Shown here one piece after another: positions 1 through 11,100 of a stretch of DNA of 64,000 bases (position 1 is its first letter; every line of letters starts with the position of its first letter). This stretch comes from Labyrinthula sp. Ha. Taxonomy: Eukaryota; Sar; Bigyra; Labyrinthulida; Labyrinthulaceae. The position numbers and the translations under genes were made by a program. The stretch is from NCBI GenBank assembly GCA_015227615.1, contig JAALGZ010000032.1, positions 124,001-188,000 on the forward strand, given 5' to 3'. The notes beneath the pieces are model-generated. The model saw only the letters and a program-made list of their open reading frames with translations, ran no database searches and had not been told where the DNA came from.

Positions 1-1
1 A

Positions 2-154
2 AGACCAACTAGAAGTGAATTTCACTTTGAAGGATTTATTTTAGATGATCTCATGGTAAATTGTGAAAGGAGAGGCTATTGTAGATTAAATCAAGATGGG
101 GAAACACAAGAAACAGACGATTGCTACTCTTTTGAACACGGTTGCTATAAGTGA
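2..154 (+). CDS. 3' end of an unidentified protein (partial)
   Basis: One forward frame is open from the left edge to a TGA at 152-154, while the other two forward frames hit stops within the first 45 bases. The visible tail is 50 residues, ends in GCYK and carries four cysteines in its last 27 residues. It stops 11 nt before the 3' end of the convergent fusion gene, matching the tight convergent spacing seen elsewhere in this window. I do not recognise the family. The evidence is frame openness and position only, so a chance frame remains possible. Confidence 0.45.
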   Translation, partial: RPTRSEFHFEGFILDDLMVNCERRGYCRLNQDGETQETDDCYSFEHGCYK

Positions 155-165
155 AGAATACAATA

Positions 166-2493
166 TTAATTAGGTTTTAATTTCTTTGTTGAATTTTTAC
201 ATATTAGTCGAATTCTGTTTATCCCACCGTCTGGAAAGATTCGAACTTTAACAAAGCTAACCATCACATCTTTTTTAGTTTCAAAGTTTAGCCTCATTTT
301 ATTTCCAGCAAAGTGCTTTACAGGAACTTTTTCTTTTAAAGTAATAAAATTGTTTTTGTTTTCACTTATATCTACTGAAATGAACATTGGTGTATTATTG
401 ACAAAGAAAGTAAAATCAAACTCCATGAATTCCATTTTACCCAGTTCAATAGGTTTAAAGGTTTTCAAAATGGCATACTCAAAATGATCGGCTTCTCGAG
501 AACGAGCACTTTCGAAACCATCATACATTGAAATTGGTGAATCAGGACTAATTAAATTACGTGCAGGAGAGTAGTGCTCATTAGACGCCTCAAGAACCTC
601 TGCACCAAACTTTTGGCTTAGAGCATCAAAAACTGAACCAGTTTTCTCTAAATTCTCTACGTTTTCTCTAATTTCGCTCATTGTAAAACTTCGGGCAGCA
701 GTTAATGGTTTATTTGGCGTTGGGATTAAATCATTATACTTTGAGTACACCATATCTTCATGTTTTTCAACAACCTTCTTCAGCAAATAGAATCTAGATA
801 TTCCGCCATCAGGATAATTACAAAATCTTAACCTTTTTGAGTGAACTAACTTTTGTTTCTGTTCTTCTGAAAATTTTAAAGAAAGTTCAGAATGTCCAAC
901 TAAAACCACTTTGGGAACAATTTCAACCCAGTTATTTTGAATCCAGCCATCAAGCGAGAAGAATTCTGCTTGGTTTCCTAAATGAAACTTTGTAGACACA
1001 TAAAGGAAAGAAACTTGGGATAATTCTTCCTCGGGTATGAATACTACAAAATCAAATTTCTTTTGATTGTGTCTTCCAGATTCCCAACTATCCATTACTT
1101 TGCCCATCGAGCAAAATAAATTAGGATCAAACTCTGGTTCGAACTCAGAAATTAAATTCTCAGCCCGCGCAAATCTTTCATTTGAAACTTTTTCAATCTT
1201 TAAATCAATCTTGAACTCAGATAGTTTGTGTTTCTTAGAATTTGAACCTCGTTTTATATGTGGAGGTTGAACAACTTCAAAAGCATCAAATAACAGTTTT
1301 TTGTAACCTAAGTTCACAATCTGCTCTTGTGGAATTTCGGAAAAATTAAACTCATTCATTGAGTTCAAAACATTGAAATTAATTCCAATGCTTCCATTCG
1401 CAAAGAGTTCTTCAGAAAGCAAAATCTTTGAAACAGATCTAGCAATGAATAACATCCCTTTGTTGTCCTTGTTTACAAAGAAACTCAATCCAGATCCCGC
1501 GTGCACTCCTTTAAAACAATGTAAAAAGATTGCTCTAAACCCGTCATTTGCACCTTGATGAACTAAGAAAACTGAATTTCCTGCTTCTATAGTGAAAACT
1601 CCAAGTCCCATTAAACATCCCATAAAATCCACACTTCCATTGTCTTGTCCATTTACCATTATACAAACACTTTCATGCCAATCGTGATCCACATTTTCAT
1701 AAGCCAGCTTCATCTCTTCTAAAAACAAGCTCATTCCAGCAGATGTTCCCCATCCACCAGCAGCAAAGGCAGCAAAGTGCAATCTTTTTCCTTCAATTGG
1801 CTGATTATCATCCTGAAATCCTTGCGCACACTGACCTCCTAGCGGTGACTCGGTAGCAGCAAACTCCCGATTAGGAAATATTAACCCAGCATGAAGTTTC
1901 CTTGATTTCAGAAATTCGTTTACCAAGTTTTCTGCTTCGGTTTCCTCCATTGTTTCAATCAACAGTTGTAGCAACAGAAATCCACCACCAGAATAATGAA
2001 ATTGTTCACCCGGTTTTGCTTTAGAAGCAAGAATGTTATCATGAAGATTAATTTCTTTCAATATTTCTTTCAGGTTTGTATACTTCGGAAAATGTTTTCC
2101 TCGTACATAGTGCATATTCATTGCTGTGTGGTTAATTAAGTTCTTTAATAGAAGAGAGTCTGGGAGTTTCAAACGGGAAATAACGGGTTCTAGCTTAGCT
2201 GAATATTCAGGTAATAGGGAAGGAAGTGCGTTTAGGCTAGATTCAAACGAAATATTTTTCTTTTTGAAGTACTCAAGCGCGAATAGTGAGCATACTGTTT
2301 TGCTTAAGGAGGCAATCTGAAAAAACCGTTGCTCTGATTGCTGCTTTTCGCCAAACCTCATACTGTGGACTATACCACTTTTCGTAACTGTAAGTGAGGA
2401 GTTTTCTATATTATATTCATTTGCAAGATTTTGTATCTGCTGGAGTGTCGCTTCTGAAATAATTTCATGTTTTTCTTTGTCCATTATTTTCAT
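166..2493 (-). CDS. Serine beta-lactamase-like hydrolase fused to a two-repeat allantoicase
   Basis: This is a 775-residue protein in two parts. Residues 1-370 match the class C beta-lactamase/PBP-like serine hydrolase family (LACTB and EstB relatives): SxxK at S62-K65 (SLSK), the YxG tyrosine motif at Y167-G169, and an HxG third motif in HQGANDGFR starting at H312, a common variant of KTG. Residues 435-775 match allantoicase, which is built from two similar domains. Repeat 1 has DSWESGRHN near 468-476 and YPDGGISR at 560-567. Repeat 2 has YDGFESARS near 657-665 and FPDGGINR at 753-760. Allantoicase hydrolyses allantoate to ureidoglycolate and urea in purine catabolism; the substrate of the hydrolase half cannot be read from sequence. 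There is no signal peptide. The start is the first Met; M4 is an alternative. The gene is divergent from RPL13A with 148 nt between starts and convergent with the partial gene at the left edge. Whether the allantoicase half is active is not certain. Confidence 0.85.
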   Translation of the reverse strand: MKIMDKEKHEIISEATLQQIQNLANEYNIENSSLTVTKSGIVHSMRFGEKQQSEQRFFQIASLSKTVCSLFALEYFKKKNISFESSLNALPSLLPEYSAKLEPVISRLKLPDSLLLKNLINHTAMNMHYVRGKHFPKYTNLKEILKEINLHDNILASKAKPGEQFHYSGGGFLLLQLLIETMEETEAENLVNEFLKSRKLHAGLIFPNREFAATESPLGGQCAQGFQDDNQPIEGKRLHFAAFAAGGWGTSAGMSLFLEEMKLAYENVDHDWHESVCIMVNGQDNGSVDFMGCLMGLGVFTIEAGNSVFLVHQGANDGFRAIFLHCFKGVHAGSGLSFFVNKDNKGMLFIARSVSKILLSEELFANGSIGINFNVLNSMNEFNFSEIPQEQIVNLGYKKLLFDAFEVVQPPHIKRGSNSKKHKLSEFKIDLKIEKVSNERFARAENLISEFEPEFDPNLFCSMGKVMDSWESGRHNQKKFDFVVFIPEEELSQVSFLYVSTKFHLGNQAEFFSLDGWIQNNWVEIVPKVVLVGHSELSLKFSEEQKQKLVHSKRLRFCNYPDGGISRFYLLKKVVEKHEDMVYSKYNDLIPTPNKPLTAARSFTMSEIRENVENLEKTGSVFDALSQKFGAEVLEASNEHYSPARNLISPDSPISMYDGFESARSREADHFEYAILKTFKPIELGKMEFMEFDFTFFVNNTPMFISVDISENKNNFITLKEKVPVKHFAGNKMRLNFETKKDVMVSFVKVRIFPDGGINRIRLICKNSTKKLKPN

Positions 2494-2595
2494 TAGGGTG
2501 GTTTGTAGAGTTGCAGTAATGCACCTTTGACATATTCAAGAATGTCAGCATAGAGAAATTTATGGGGTAATACACCAGTGAGTTTATAACAAATA

Positions 2596-2605
2596 ATTTT
2601 GGGCA
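2596..2605 (-). promoter_or_regulatory. TGCCCAAAAT-type promoter element in a divergent promoter
   Basis: ATTTTGGGCA on the + strand (TGCCCAAAAT on the - strand) lies in the 148-nt divergent intergenic region, 36 nt before the RPL13A start and about 100 nt before the fusion-gene start. The same decamer or a close variant precedes several other genes in this window. The regulatory role is inferred from position and recurrence. Confidence 0.4.
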
Positions 2606-2641
2606 ATTACAGTATCAAAGTAAAACCAACAAAAAACAACA

Positions 2642-3247
2642 ATGTTTGAACGCCATTTAATAATCGATGCAAAGGACCATCTAGTAGGCAGATTAGCAGC
2701 ATACATTGCAAAATCCTTATTGAATGGTCAAACTATCAGTGTTACCAGATGCGAACTTCTTTGTTTGTCCGGAACTATGCACAGAACCTCTGCAACATAT
2801 GCATCTTTCATCAGAAAAAGAACAGCGACAAATCCTAAAAGAGGTCCAATTCATTTCCACTCACCTGCAAAATTTTTCTGGAGAACTGTGAGAGGAATGC
2901 TTCCACACAAAACCGCAAGAGGACAAAAAGCTTTGTTAAGATTAAAATGTTTCGAAGGAGTTCCTCAAGAGTACGTAGAGCACAGAAGAGTGATTGTTGG
3001 AGAGGCAAGGAAAGAGGTTTGTTTGAAAAAACACAGAAAATATGTTAGAGTTTCAGAGTTAATGAAGAAGTTTGGGTGGAAATATGAAAGTGTCATTGAA
3101 GAAAGAGAAGAGAAAAGAAAAGAAGAAGGAAAGAAGTACTGGCAAGAAAAATGTGAAAAGGAAGAGAAACTTAAAGGATTAAGAGAAGAATGCAAGGCTA
3201 AATTAGACCCTAAATTGCAAGAGGTTTTGGCTGCTTACTCGTTTTAA
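2642..3247 (+). CDS. RPL13A: 60S ribosomal protein uL13 (L13A/L16)
   Basis: This 201-residue protein is full length for eukaryotic uL13 (about 200 residues). The family signatures are in order: IDAKDHLVGRLAAYIAK near the N-terminus, the RTVRGMLPHKTARG core at about 86-99, then LKCFEGVPQEY. The C-terminal extension from about residue 150 is a charged helix rich in Lys and Glu, as in eukaryotic rather than archaeal members. It is a large-subunit component near the exit tunnel. The start is the first Met, preceded by a T-poor, A/C-rich leader. Translation stops 12 nt before the 3' end of the convergent LRR-like gene. Confidence 0.97.
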   Translation: MFERHLIIDAKDHLVGRLAAYIAKSLLNGQTISVTRCELLCLSGTMHRTSATYASFIRKRTATNPKRGPIHFHSPAKFFWRTVRGMLPHKTARGQKALLRLKCFEGVPQEYVEHRRVIVGEARKEVCLKKHRKYVRVSELMKKFGWKYESVIEEREEKRKEEGKKYWQEKCEKEEKLKGLREECKAKLDPKLQEVLAAYSF

Positions 3248-3259
3248 AGGTTAACTACT

Positions 3260-4201
3260 TTAAAATAAAGGAGCCGGTAACTCTGCCGGCAATATTCTGT
3301 TCTTCTTTGAAATTTGGAATTTTCTTTGAAACTTATCTATAACTGTACAAGTTACAACTATATTTTGTTTTTCTTGTTTAACATATAAAGCGAGAAAAAA
3401 CGCTTCTTGCTGGACATTAATGGCAAAGTAGGGGCAATATAAAATTTGTTCGTTCTCCATGCAAAGAGATAGATTTTGTTGAATAACTTTCAAGCATGGA
3501 GTTTTCAAAGTATCAGGACAAAGGACAAGTGTTTTTACAGATCTTGATTTTAATACTTTGTTAAGTAGATAAACATTTTCTTTTTGCGTGAACTGGATGT
3601 TTAAAAGCTTCAAGGTGGTTAATGAGGAAACAAACCCTGAATATAATATCTTTGAAAGGAAAAGGTTGAATTGAGATGTAACTGAAGTTGAGTTCAGTTC
3701 TAGGAACTTGACTTGTGGGAATTTCTTATGTTGCCGCCCAGCGGTTTCGTAAAAATTGCCTGAGTGAAAGTTAAGTCGACCAATTGAAACCCGAGCCGAA
3801 CATAGGGCTCTATAAAATGGTAGCAGAGAATCGTTGCTTTTGAGAAAAAACCTTATAAATAAGTTTTCATATTTTTGCAGAGATTCTAAAATTCTGCTGA
3901 AGGAAAGGAACGAAAAGGAGCAATTGTTAAAATCTATCTGCAATCTAACATTATCCTTAAGAGTATCCAAAATATAGCACAGAGAAGATTCATAATTTGT
4001 AATATTTATATCATCGGTGTAAATTGGGTAAACAACTATTCTGAGGTTAGGCTTGTTCTCCTTTTGAGATTCTATTCGTCGTACAACATTTAAGAAAAAG
4101 CTTGTTTCTTCAAGCATATGGTAAGCATGCCCAGTCGAATGTCGAAAAGATAGATGGTATAATTCGGGGTTATTATCGTCTAGAAGAAAATATCCGAACA
4201 T
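3260..4201 (-). CDS. LRR-like (RNI-type) protein, function unknown
   Basis: A 313-residue protein with irregular leucine-rich segments, for example VKFLELNSTSV, LTTLKLLNIQFT and VKTLVLCPDTL between about 165 and 235. These recur at LRR-like spacing, with hydrophobic strand residues followed by polar turns. There is no signal peptide or clear membrane span. It sits 12 nt from the RPL13A stop in convergent orientation, which argues that it is a real gene. A TGCCCAAAAC element lies 66 nt upstream. It is not a close copy of the duplicated LRR-like genes at 41.2 and 58.9 kb, although the repeat style is similar. I cannot assign a function. Confidence 0.7.
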   Translation of the reverse strand: MFGYFLLDDNNPELYHLSFRHSTGHAYHMLEETSFFLNVVRRIESQKENKPNLRIVVYPIYTDDINITNYESSLCYILDTLKDNVRLQIDFNNCSFSFLSFSRILESLQKYENLFIRFFLKSNDSLLPFYRALCSARVSIGRLNFHSGNFYETAGRQHKKFPQVKFLELNSTSVTSQFNLFLSKILYSGFVSSLTTLKLLNIQFTQKENVYLLNKVLKSRSVKTLVLCPDTLKTPCLKVIQQNLSLCMENEQILYCPYFAINVQQEAFFLALYVKQEKQNIVVTCTVIDKFQRKFQISKKNRILPAELPAPLF

Positions 4202-6856
4202 ATTGATATGTTCTAAAGAATACGATTTAATGCTTAGGAGTGAAGTTTGTTGGGAACTTCTTTCTTCGTTTTGGGCAGTTGCAATTCTGATTTAGTTTTG
4301 GGGAAATTCCTGTTCATTCCTTTTTGTGCTTAGTATCATGTTGACGATGTATCTATAGGCGAAGTTCAATTTAGAGACCTTTAAGACCAGGTCAAGAAAA
4401 TTAAGTTAAAAACTATGCTGTACTATGAATGAGCTAACAAGACTTCTGTACAGAGTTTTTTAGTAATGTTTTGTTCCTTTATTTGTCACAAGACCACTAG
4501 TCGAGTTTGTTGAAAGTGCTTCGTTCTGTCCTTGCCACTGTAACCCCACATAAAGAGAACAACGCTGCTCAATTAAGCGATAGGCTGTTGATATAACTTC
4601 TTAATTCTCTTGATTTAGTAAATCTTAAAAAGGCCGCGGACTACACAGCCCATAAATTGATCCAAGAGGTTGGGTATGTACAACATGCGTAATACCCCAA
4701 CCTGGTAACATTGAAAACCTATATAAAAAGCAGCTAATATTGGAATGAAATTGTCATAGTAAGAACTTCAAAGTAACCCTGATGAGCTAATCATTAGTGA
4801 TGAAAATCAGCAGGCGGAGCTATAGAGAAACGGGTTAGCCCAATCATACCCCAGAAATAAAACTTTGTATTAAATATCTAATAAAATCTTGATGATTTGG
4901 GCTAAGAGTCCTATATCTATGAAAAATGTTTGAGCATCAACATTTGTTGTAACAGATGATTTTACAATGAATATCCTCGCCAACTAAGTATAAGAATCTC
5001 TACAACTAACCGCCCTAAGGAAAACACCTCTAGCGCAAAAAAATGTTTCCCTAGGAGTTAAAAGGATTTACAATAAGAGAAAATGTTCTTGTGGCTACAT
5101 AGACTCAAAGTAGTAATTTATGAATCTTTTCACTTCAGAGAACGGGACAACCTTTAATCTCCAAGAGCAATCTTGACCTAAATAAATTTTTCTTTCAAGG
5201 CAGCAAGAGTTCAATCGGTAGGCATAATGGTTCACAGTCAGTCCTTATTACTAGTACTTCACCTCTAGGTATTCTGTTGAAGATCTAGAGACTTAGCTTA
5301 TCGAACACTTATGGTACTCCAGTATTGTAAGGGATAGAGTTTACACATGGAGCGAGAACCTTAGCTAAGTTGTGCCCCAGGTGATACCCTATGCTTAGGA
5401 GGTTTTCTCATTCGCGCCCATCAAGGAACCAACTGCGCCCATAATCCATAGCAAGCGAAATTACTGTCATAAAAAGGAGCAAATATTCCTATGAAAGAAC
5501 TTACTGTTGAGATGTCAAGCCTAGGATGAAGCTTATTCCTGCTCTAACACAGTAAAGCTTACCTAATTTTTTGATTCTTAAACATACTTTTCCTTGCTAC
5601 TGAGATATTCTAGGACAACTATGTAACACTACTACATACGCCTAGAAGTAGCCGAGACCAGAATGGTTTAAATAGTATACGTTCTAGCAGACTGATTCAA
5701 GCAGTTAGTTTATTTCATGTAATAATTACTTCCGATAAAACCACCAAACAGAATTCTAAAGATTCAAGAGTGCTTTTAACTTTCTCTGACCAAATGATTC
5801 ACTTTATCTAACATCAGTTTTGTTTTAGGCTTTTCAGGATAACCATGAAAGAAAAACTTGGTGCAAGTGGTTTTAAGCCGTTATCATGCATGAAGATCAT
5901 AGTAGTTTCCAAATTAATATCATTAAGTAATCCAAAATTAAAACCCTCTTACTTCAAAGTGCAGTTTCACATTATTGTATGAGTAATGTTTTTTTAAAGT
6001 CTTGGTAGATCCACGGTAAGACGTATATCTAACGGGTAATCTTAAAATTTTCCTTTGGTAAATAGTACCCTTCAAGGAACAGTTTCATCTAATAAAAAGA
6101 CATCGCCCATATAGATTCTTGTGGAGCTAATGCCTAATTAATGGAATTGTTTAAGTGTAATGCGAGGTTTTACTATAAGTATCAACTAAGATCCAGAGAT
6201 GAAACTATGCTCCAGCAACTAATAAACTTTCGCTGCCATGGTTACAACTAAAGCCGAAATTATATTGAAACCAATTTTAGTATGAACTGAGATAGGTGTT
6301 TTAACTGCATTTGTTATATTGTTGACATAAGAATATTGAATTCGGTGCTCGACACATGATCTACCGAAAAACGTTCTTAAGCAACAAGTTTCCCCAGCAC
6401 GCTGTCACTTTACTTAATTACTAAATCTCTATCTTAGAGAAATATAAAACAAGAAAATAACTCAACTGAAATCGTGAACATGTATGAAACCTACGTAGGT
6501 TTCAACATTCTGTACTCATTATGATTGAGAAAAGATCTTAGAGAGGTAGCAAACTCTCACGATTAGAATATCAGTCTCAATTAATCACACATAAAACACA
6601 TACCAATAGATTAAATATTTAGTTTAATATATTAATACTTTTGTATTATTTCAATTTCTTTTCTATTTCTTAATAGTTTACAATTATTCTTTGTTATAAT
6701 ATTTAAATATAATACACCCAAAGTGGACATTTTAAATTCCTTTCGCATATAATGACGCGATAACTATAATTAACTGGGCCTAATGGCCCATATTTAAAAG
6801 TTCTAGAATAATTCAAAAAAACAGGACAAAAGCAAAATAACCACAAAACAAATAAG
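4202..6856. other. Gene-poor intergenic region
   Basis: No long frame, tRNA, rRNA or recognisable repeat was seen. The left end holds the GTTTTGGGCA element (4268-4277) of the LRR-like gene, and the right end holds the upstream region of the DnaJ gene, including CACCCAAAGT at 6715-6724. A CTGATGAG at about 4781 suggested a hammerhead ribozyme but failed on inspection. Confidence 0.6.
4268..4277 (-). promoter_or_regulatory. TGCCCAAAAC element upstream of the LRR-like gene
   Basis: GTTTTGGGCA on the + strand reads TGCCCAAAAC in the direction of the gene, 66 nt before its ATG. It is one mismatch from the decamer found before the pyrophosphatase and GRASP genes. Confidence 0.4.
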
Positions 6857-8148
6857 ATGTTCTTTGGTGGAGGATTTCCTGGGTTTGAACAAGCTGCACC
6901 TCGAAATGTTGATAATAATGAGTTCTATGAGGTATATATGTTTTTTCTACTCTTGTTTCCAAATATTCTGATGTTTTCTAGGCTTTGGGCGTCAGCAAGA
7001 ATGCTTCAGCAGCGGAAATTAAGAAGGCTTACAGAAAGTTAGCTATCAAGCACCATCCAGATAAAGGAGGAGACCAAGAGACATTCAAGAAAATATCTGA
7101 AGCGTATGACGTACTTTCTACGCCTGAAAAGAAGGAGATGTATGACAAGTATGGAAAAGAAGGATTAGAGCAAGGCGGAGGAGGAGGAAGAAGTGCTGAA
7201 GACGTGTTTTCTATGTTCTTTGGTGGTGGAGGTGGTAGAAGACAAAGAGGTCCTGAAAAAGGGAAGGATTTAATTCACCAAGTTGATGTTACTCTCGAAG
7301 ACCTTTATCTTGGAAAAAAGAGAAAATTAGCAATTAACAGAAAAAGAGCAAAGTACCCGGAAGGCATGGATAAGAAAGAGGCTGTATCCGTCTGTGATGA
7401 ATGTAGAGGACAAGGAAAAGTAACTAGATTACGGCAAATTGGTCCTGGAATGATGCAACAAGTATCACAACCTTGCTCAGCTTGTAAGGGTGCAGGAAGA
7501 AAGTACAAATTTGGAGTCAAAGTTGAGAAAGTCAAAAAAGTGTTAGAGCTTTATATTGAACAAGGTATGAAAACGGGGCAGAAGATTACATTTCAAGGAG
7601 AATCCGATGAATTACCTGGAATTCTTCCAGGTGATGTTATTTTTGTGCTAAACACAAAGGAACATTCCTCTTTCCAGCGAAAAGGTGCAGATCTTATTAT
7701 GGAAAAGGAGATCTCACTTAAACAAGCTCTAACTGGAGTTCAGTTTAAGATCAAACACTTGGATGGCACTACTAAAGTTGTAAAGCACGACCAGGTTGTC
7801 GAGCCCAATTCGGTGAAGTGCATACCTGACTTAGGAATGCCAATTCACAAAAGACCTTTTGAACATGGAAGGTTATTTATCTTTTTCAAGGTTCAATTCC
7901 CAGTCTCTGTACCACCAAAAAACAAAGAGCTCTTGAAAGCTGCATTGGTTGATACCGAATTTGACAAAGCATCTCAGAAAGAAATGAAAAGAAAGGACAA
8001 GGAGGAAGAAGCGGCTGGAGCAATGATTGACTCCAGTGTTGAGAATATTGGACAAGTAAAATACGCTGCTCAAAGCTCCCATAACTATGATAGTGATGAA
8101 GATGATGATGAACGCGGCCAAAGAGGTGTCCAATGCCAACAACAATAA
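6857..8148 (+). CDS. Type I-like DnaJ (Hsp40) with one zinc site and a CaaX tail; two exons
   Basis: Two exons, 6857-6931 and 6982-8148, encode 413 residues. Exon 1 gives an [10 protein letters not shown] start as in many protist DnaJs. The J domain spans about 24-88 with HPD at 50-52, followed by a Gly-rich stretch at about 88-112. The zinc-binding region keeps only CxxCxGxG motifs at C163/C166 and C190/C193, which correspond to repeats 2 and 3 of DNAJA/Ydj1. Repeats 1 and 4 have no cysteines. The substrate-binding beta domains follow, with the GMP(I)HKR segment. The acidic tail ends in CQQQ, a CaaX box expected to be farnesylated, as in DNAJA1/2 and Ydj1. The role is an Hsp70 co-chaperone, probably partly membrane-associated. 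A CACCCAAAGT element lies 133 nt upstream. Confidence 0.93.
6932..6981 (+). other. 50-nt spliceosomal intron in the DnaJ gene
   Basis: The intron starts GTATATATG and ends TTTTCTAG. Removing it joins exon 1 ending in NEFYE to exon 2 starting ALGVSKNAS, which restores the conserved J-domain start without a gap. It is phase 0. It is the only clear intron in a conserved gene here. Confidence 0.9.
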
Positions 8149-11100
8149 TTTTTTCAGTGTTATAAGGTATTAAGCAGCTTTGAGGCTAAGCCTCTTTGGT
8201 TAATTTTTTGTTGTTGTCGCGTCTCATACTTCGAACCAACGTTTCATATGGTATAAAATCAACGAGAGCAAAGAACTAAGCTCACTCGGGGAGGCAAAGA
8301 TGGCGCTAAGAAAATGGAGGACGAACGAAAGAAATAACTTGCTCAAACTCATTTCAATTTAGAAGCTTAAGAGGTGAAGCCCCTTTCCAAGGTTTATGCT
8401 AGTTACTGATGTTAATGCAGCGTCATTTATTCTGTCCCAATGTTTACCTGCGAGGAACATTGTTTGAAAAGGGCTTTTTTTATTGTTAACTTCACAAAAC
8501 TTAATCTGAAATTATTTTTCAAGTTAAAGGTTGTGCATTTCATCTTATGCGCAAACGCTTATAAGATAATTAAATTACAAAGTATTAGGATAATACGCAA
8601 GAAGCGGAGAGGGATGAGATACGGATCGCATGCCCCTTGCGACCTGTCTTAGTGTGGAAATATTTGCAATGTAGGGTATTTTGCTGAATCAACTATCGTA
8701 GGAAAAGTAAATTTAACAAACCAGCAATTTAAAATAATAGTACAGACTAAAATCTAAGATATTCACAGATATGGCGGTTAAGGTCTTTGAAATTTATCTG
8801 GCTTGAGAAATACCGTACCTGCAACTCGTCGCTAGATAACACTACCAACAGAACAGAATAACGCCTAAGGGTTTGCTCAGAAAATCTACCCATTGAACAC
8901 ATTCTTCTAGTTCATACTGATGCTACCGTGCGGTGGGAAGAAATGTCTAACAAAGACTATTTCCTAGAAGAACAAAAGCTGCGATGTATGAAAATAAGAG
9001 AAAATATTTAAACTCATTCATAAGTTATATTATTAACAACAAATTTTAGATTCTTGTTTCTAGTGAGTGATCCTGATGATTTTGTACTTTCTCTATGAAT
9101 AAGGTTCGAATTTGCTTAATTAATATTTTAAGAATTTTTTTTTTTCCTTCTTCTTTTTGATCAACACTAATATTGACGGGACTATTTTGGTTGAGTATCA
9201 AAAATCAATTGATTAAAATTTAAAATTCAGACCACATGGCCTGGAACTAGTGGCGAAGCAATTTTCTATCTTGTGACCCATGAAACGTGCATAAAACGGC
9301 CATAATCCTAGGCAGTTATCTGGAGCAGAATATTGTTGAGAAACACGACACATTCTTCGAAAGTTTTTCACTGAACAAAAATTAAATAAAAAGAATTTGG
9401 TAATCTTATCCAACCTTGTGAAGGTCATCTCTTAATATAACACAATCAGAACATACTCAGACTCAAGGTTTATGAGTCAAAGTCACAAATCTATTATGGA
9501 TAACCAGGAACAAAAGTATTAAAATAACTGTTGAAAAATAATATTAAATTCAATTCGCCTGTATGATCATCATCAGTGACTAATCAATGTTGGTGCAGAA
9601 CTATCAAAAGCCATCATTGATAAAATCGGGCAAGAAATACATGAACACAACATAAGCAAATCCACTAGGGTACATTGAGAGTTCAGAAGTTGGAGTGTAC
9701 TTTTCAAAGTTAATTTTTTTTGCCGATTCAACACTTCGCTGCAAACTCAAGATTTTTTTATACCGCTGACTGAAACAGCTTCCAGTTGCACTCGTACGGA
9801 TGCAACTAAATCCGAAGTAGGGTTCAATTTTATAGAATCACAATATACAAAGCCTTTTCCGATGCTTTGTGTTTACTTAGAGTAATTATCAATCGATACC
9901 AAACCACTTTAAACTAGTTTCCATACATGTATTTGCTTTTCTTCAGGTGCCTGTCAGATGCTACTCCCTAGTCACTTCAGCGGAAACCACATTCGATACT
10001 TCCTAGCATTGTATAGCAGCTTGAACCACATATAATGTCAATAGCTTCAGCAGTATATTACATGCTGAGTCTTGCCTTGCTTCATGTCATGGGCCATTTT
10101 ATTTTCACTATAGAAATGTCATAGTTGTCCTTGGATTGTTGCTCCACAAAAGATATAGTTTCATTTTATAGCTAATCAATTTTCAGTTGGTCTATGTTAA
10201 ATTATAACATAAGATAGGTTACTTACAAAATATAAAGTCCTAGAAAATATAAAAACTACAAACTTTGGTAAAATATTCCTTGATCTTTTATGCATTTCGA
10301 CGAAGCAGCATTCTTAGCTGATTTTTAATAAGTTGCCATCTAGGATCTTGGTCAAGTTAAACTGATGAAGATCTAATTAGGTTGAAATAGGTGTTGGTTC
10401 TACGTTTTAATTTAAATTTTAGTATGGTACTGTTTGGCGAGCGATGTTTTCTTCTGTTTAGGGCTCTTGTGATTGTTAGCTTTGAATAAACTCTTAGGCA
10501 TAGTGATTGCATGAAAATGTTCACTTTGCCTTAGTTTGAATAAATTAAAGGCTCTGACTAAAACGAGTTATGATATGCACCCAAACTAAGAATATATTAC
10601 AGCATTCTTTATTTAAAAATCGAAATACCCACCTGTTTATTACCTACATAAAAGCAGTACCGTTGATACAACGTGTAATATAGGTTACCATAGTTTATTC
10701 GGGAAACATTGTCAGCCTATTAGAACTGGATGGAAATACTGAGTCTTCCCTCCAAGTATCTAAAGTTGAAAAGGAAAGATACTTAACATGTTCTCTATCT
10801 GTTTAGACTGGAAATCTCAAGGATATTTGTCTTTAACAGGGTGTATTTTCTCGAAGAATAACAGTTTCAATGTGATAGATTTTATTCTTCAGTACGGAGG
10901 CTGTTGCTTTAGAATAAATTTGGCGTTAAACCAATAATAGAAAGACGCAGAACATTAGAAAGACAATATTTTAAAAGCCCAAAGGAATCTAGGACAACTT
11001 CTTGTTGAATTAAGGTAAACAAACAATTAGCACTATGCAGAATTTGTTATTGTTGGGTCATATGACAACAATTTTTCTTCTTAAAAGAGAATAAGTGGCA

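Noticed and set aside
4775-4820. Possible hammerhead ribozyme (CTGATGAG followed by GATGAAAA)
   Set aside because: The candidate stem II (CTAA/TTAG) is not followed directly by GAAA, and no matching stems I and III were found.
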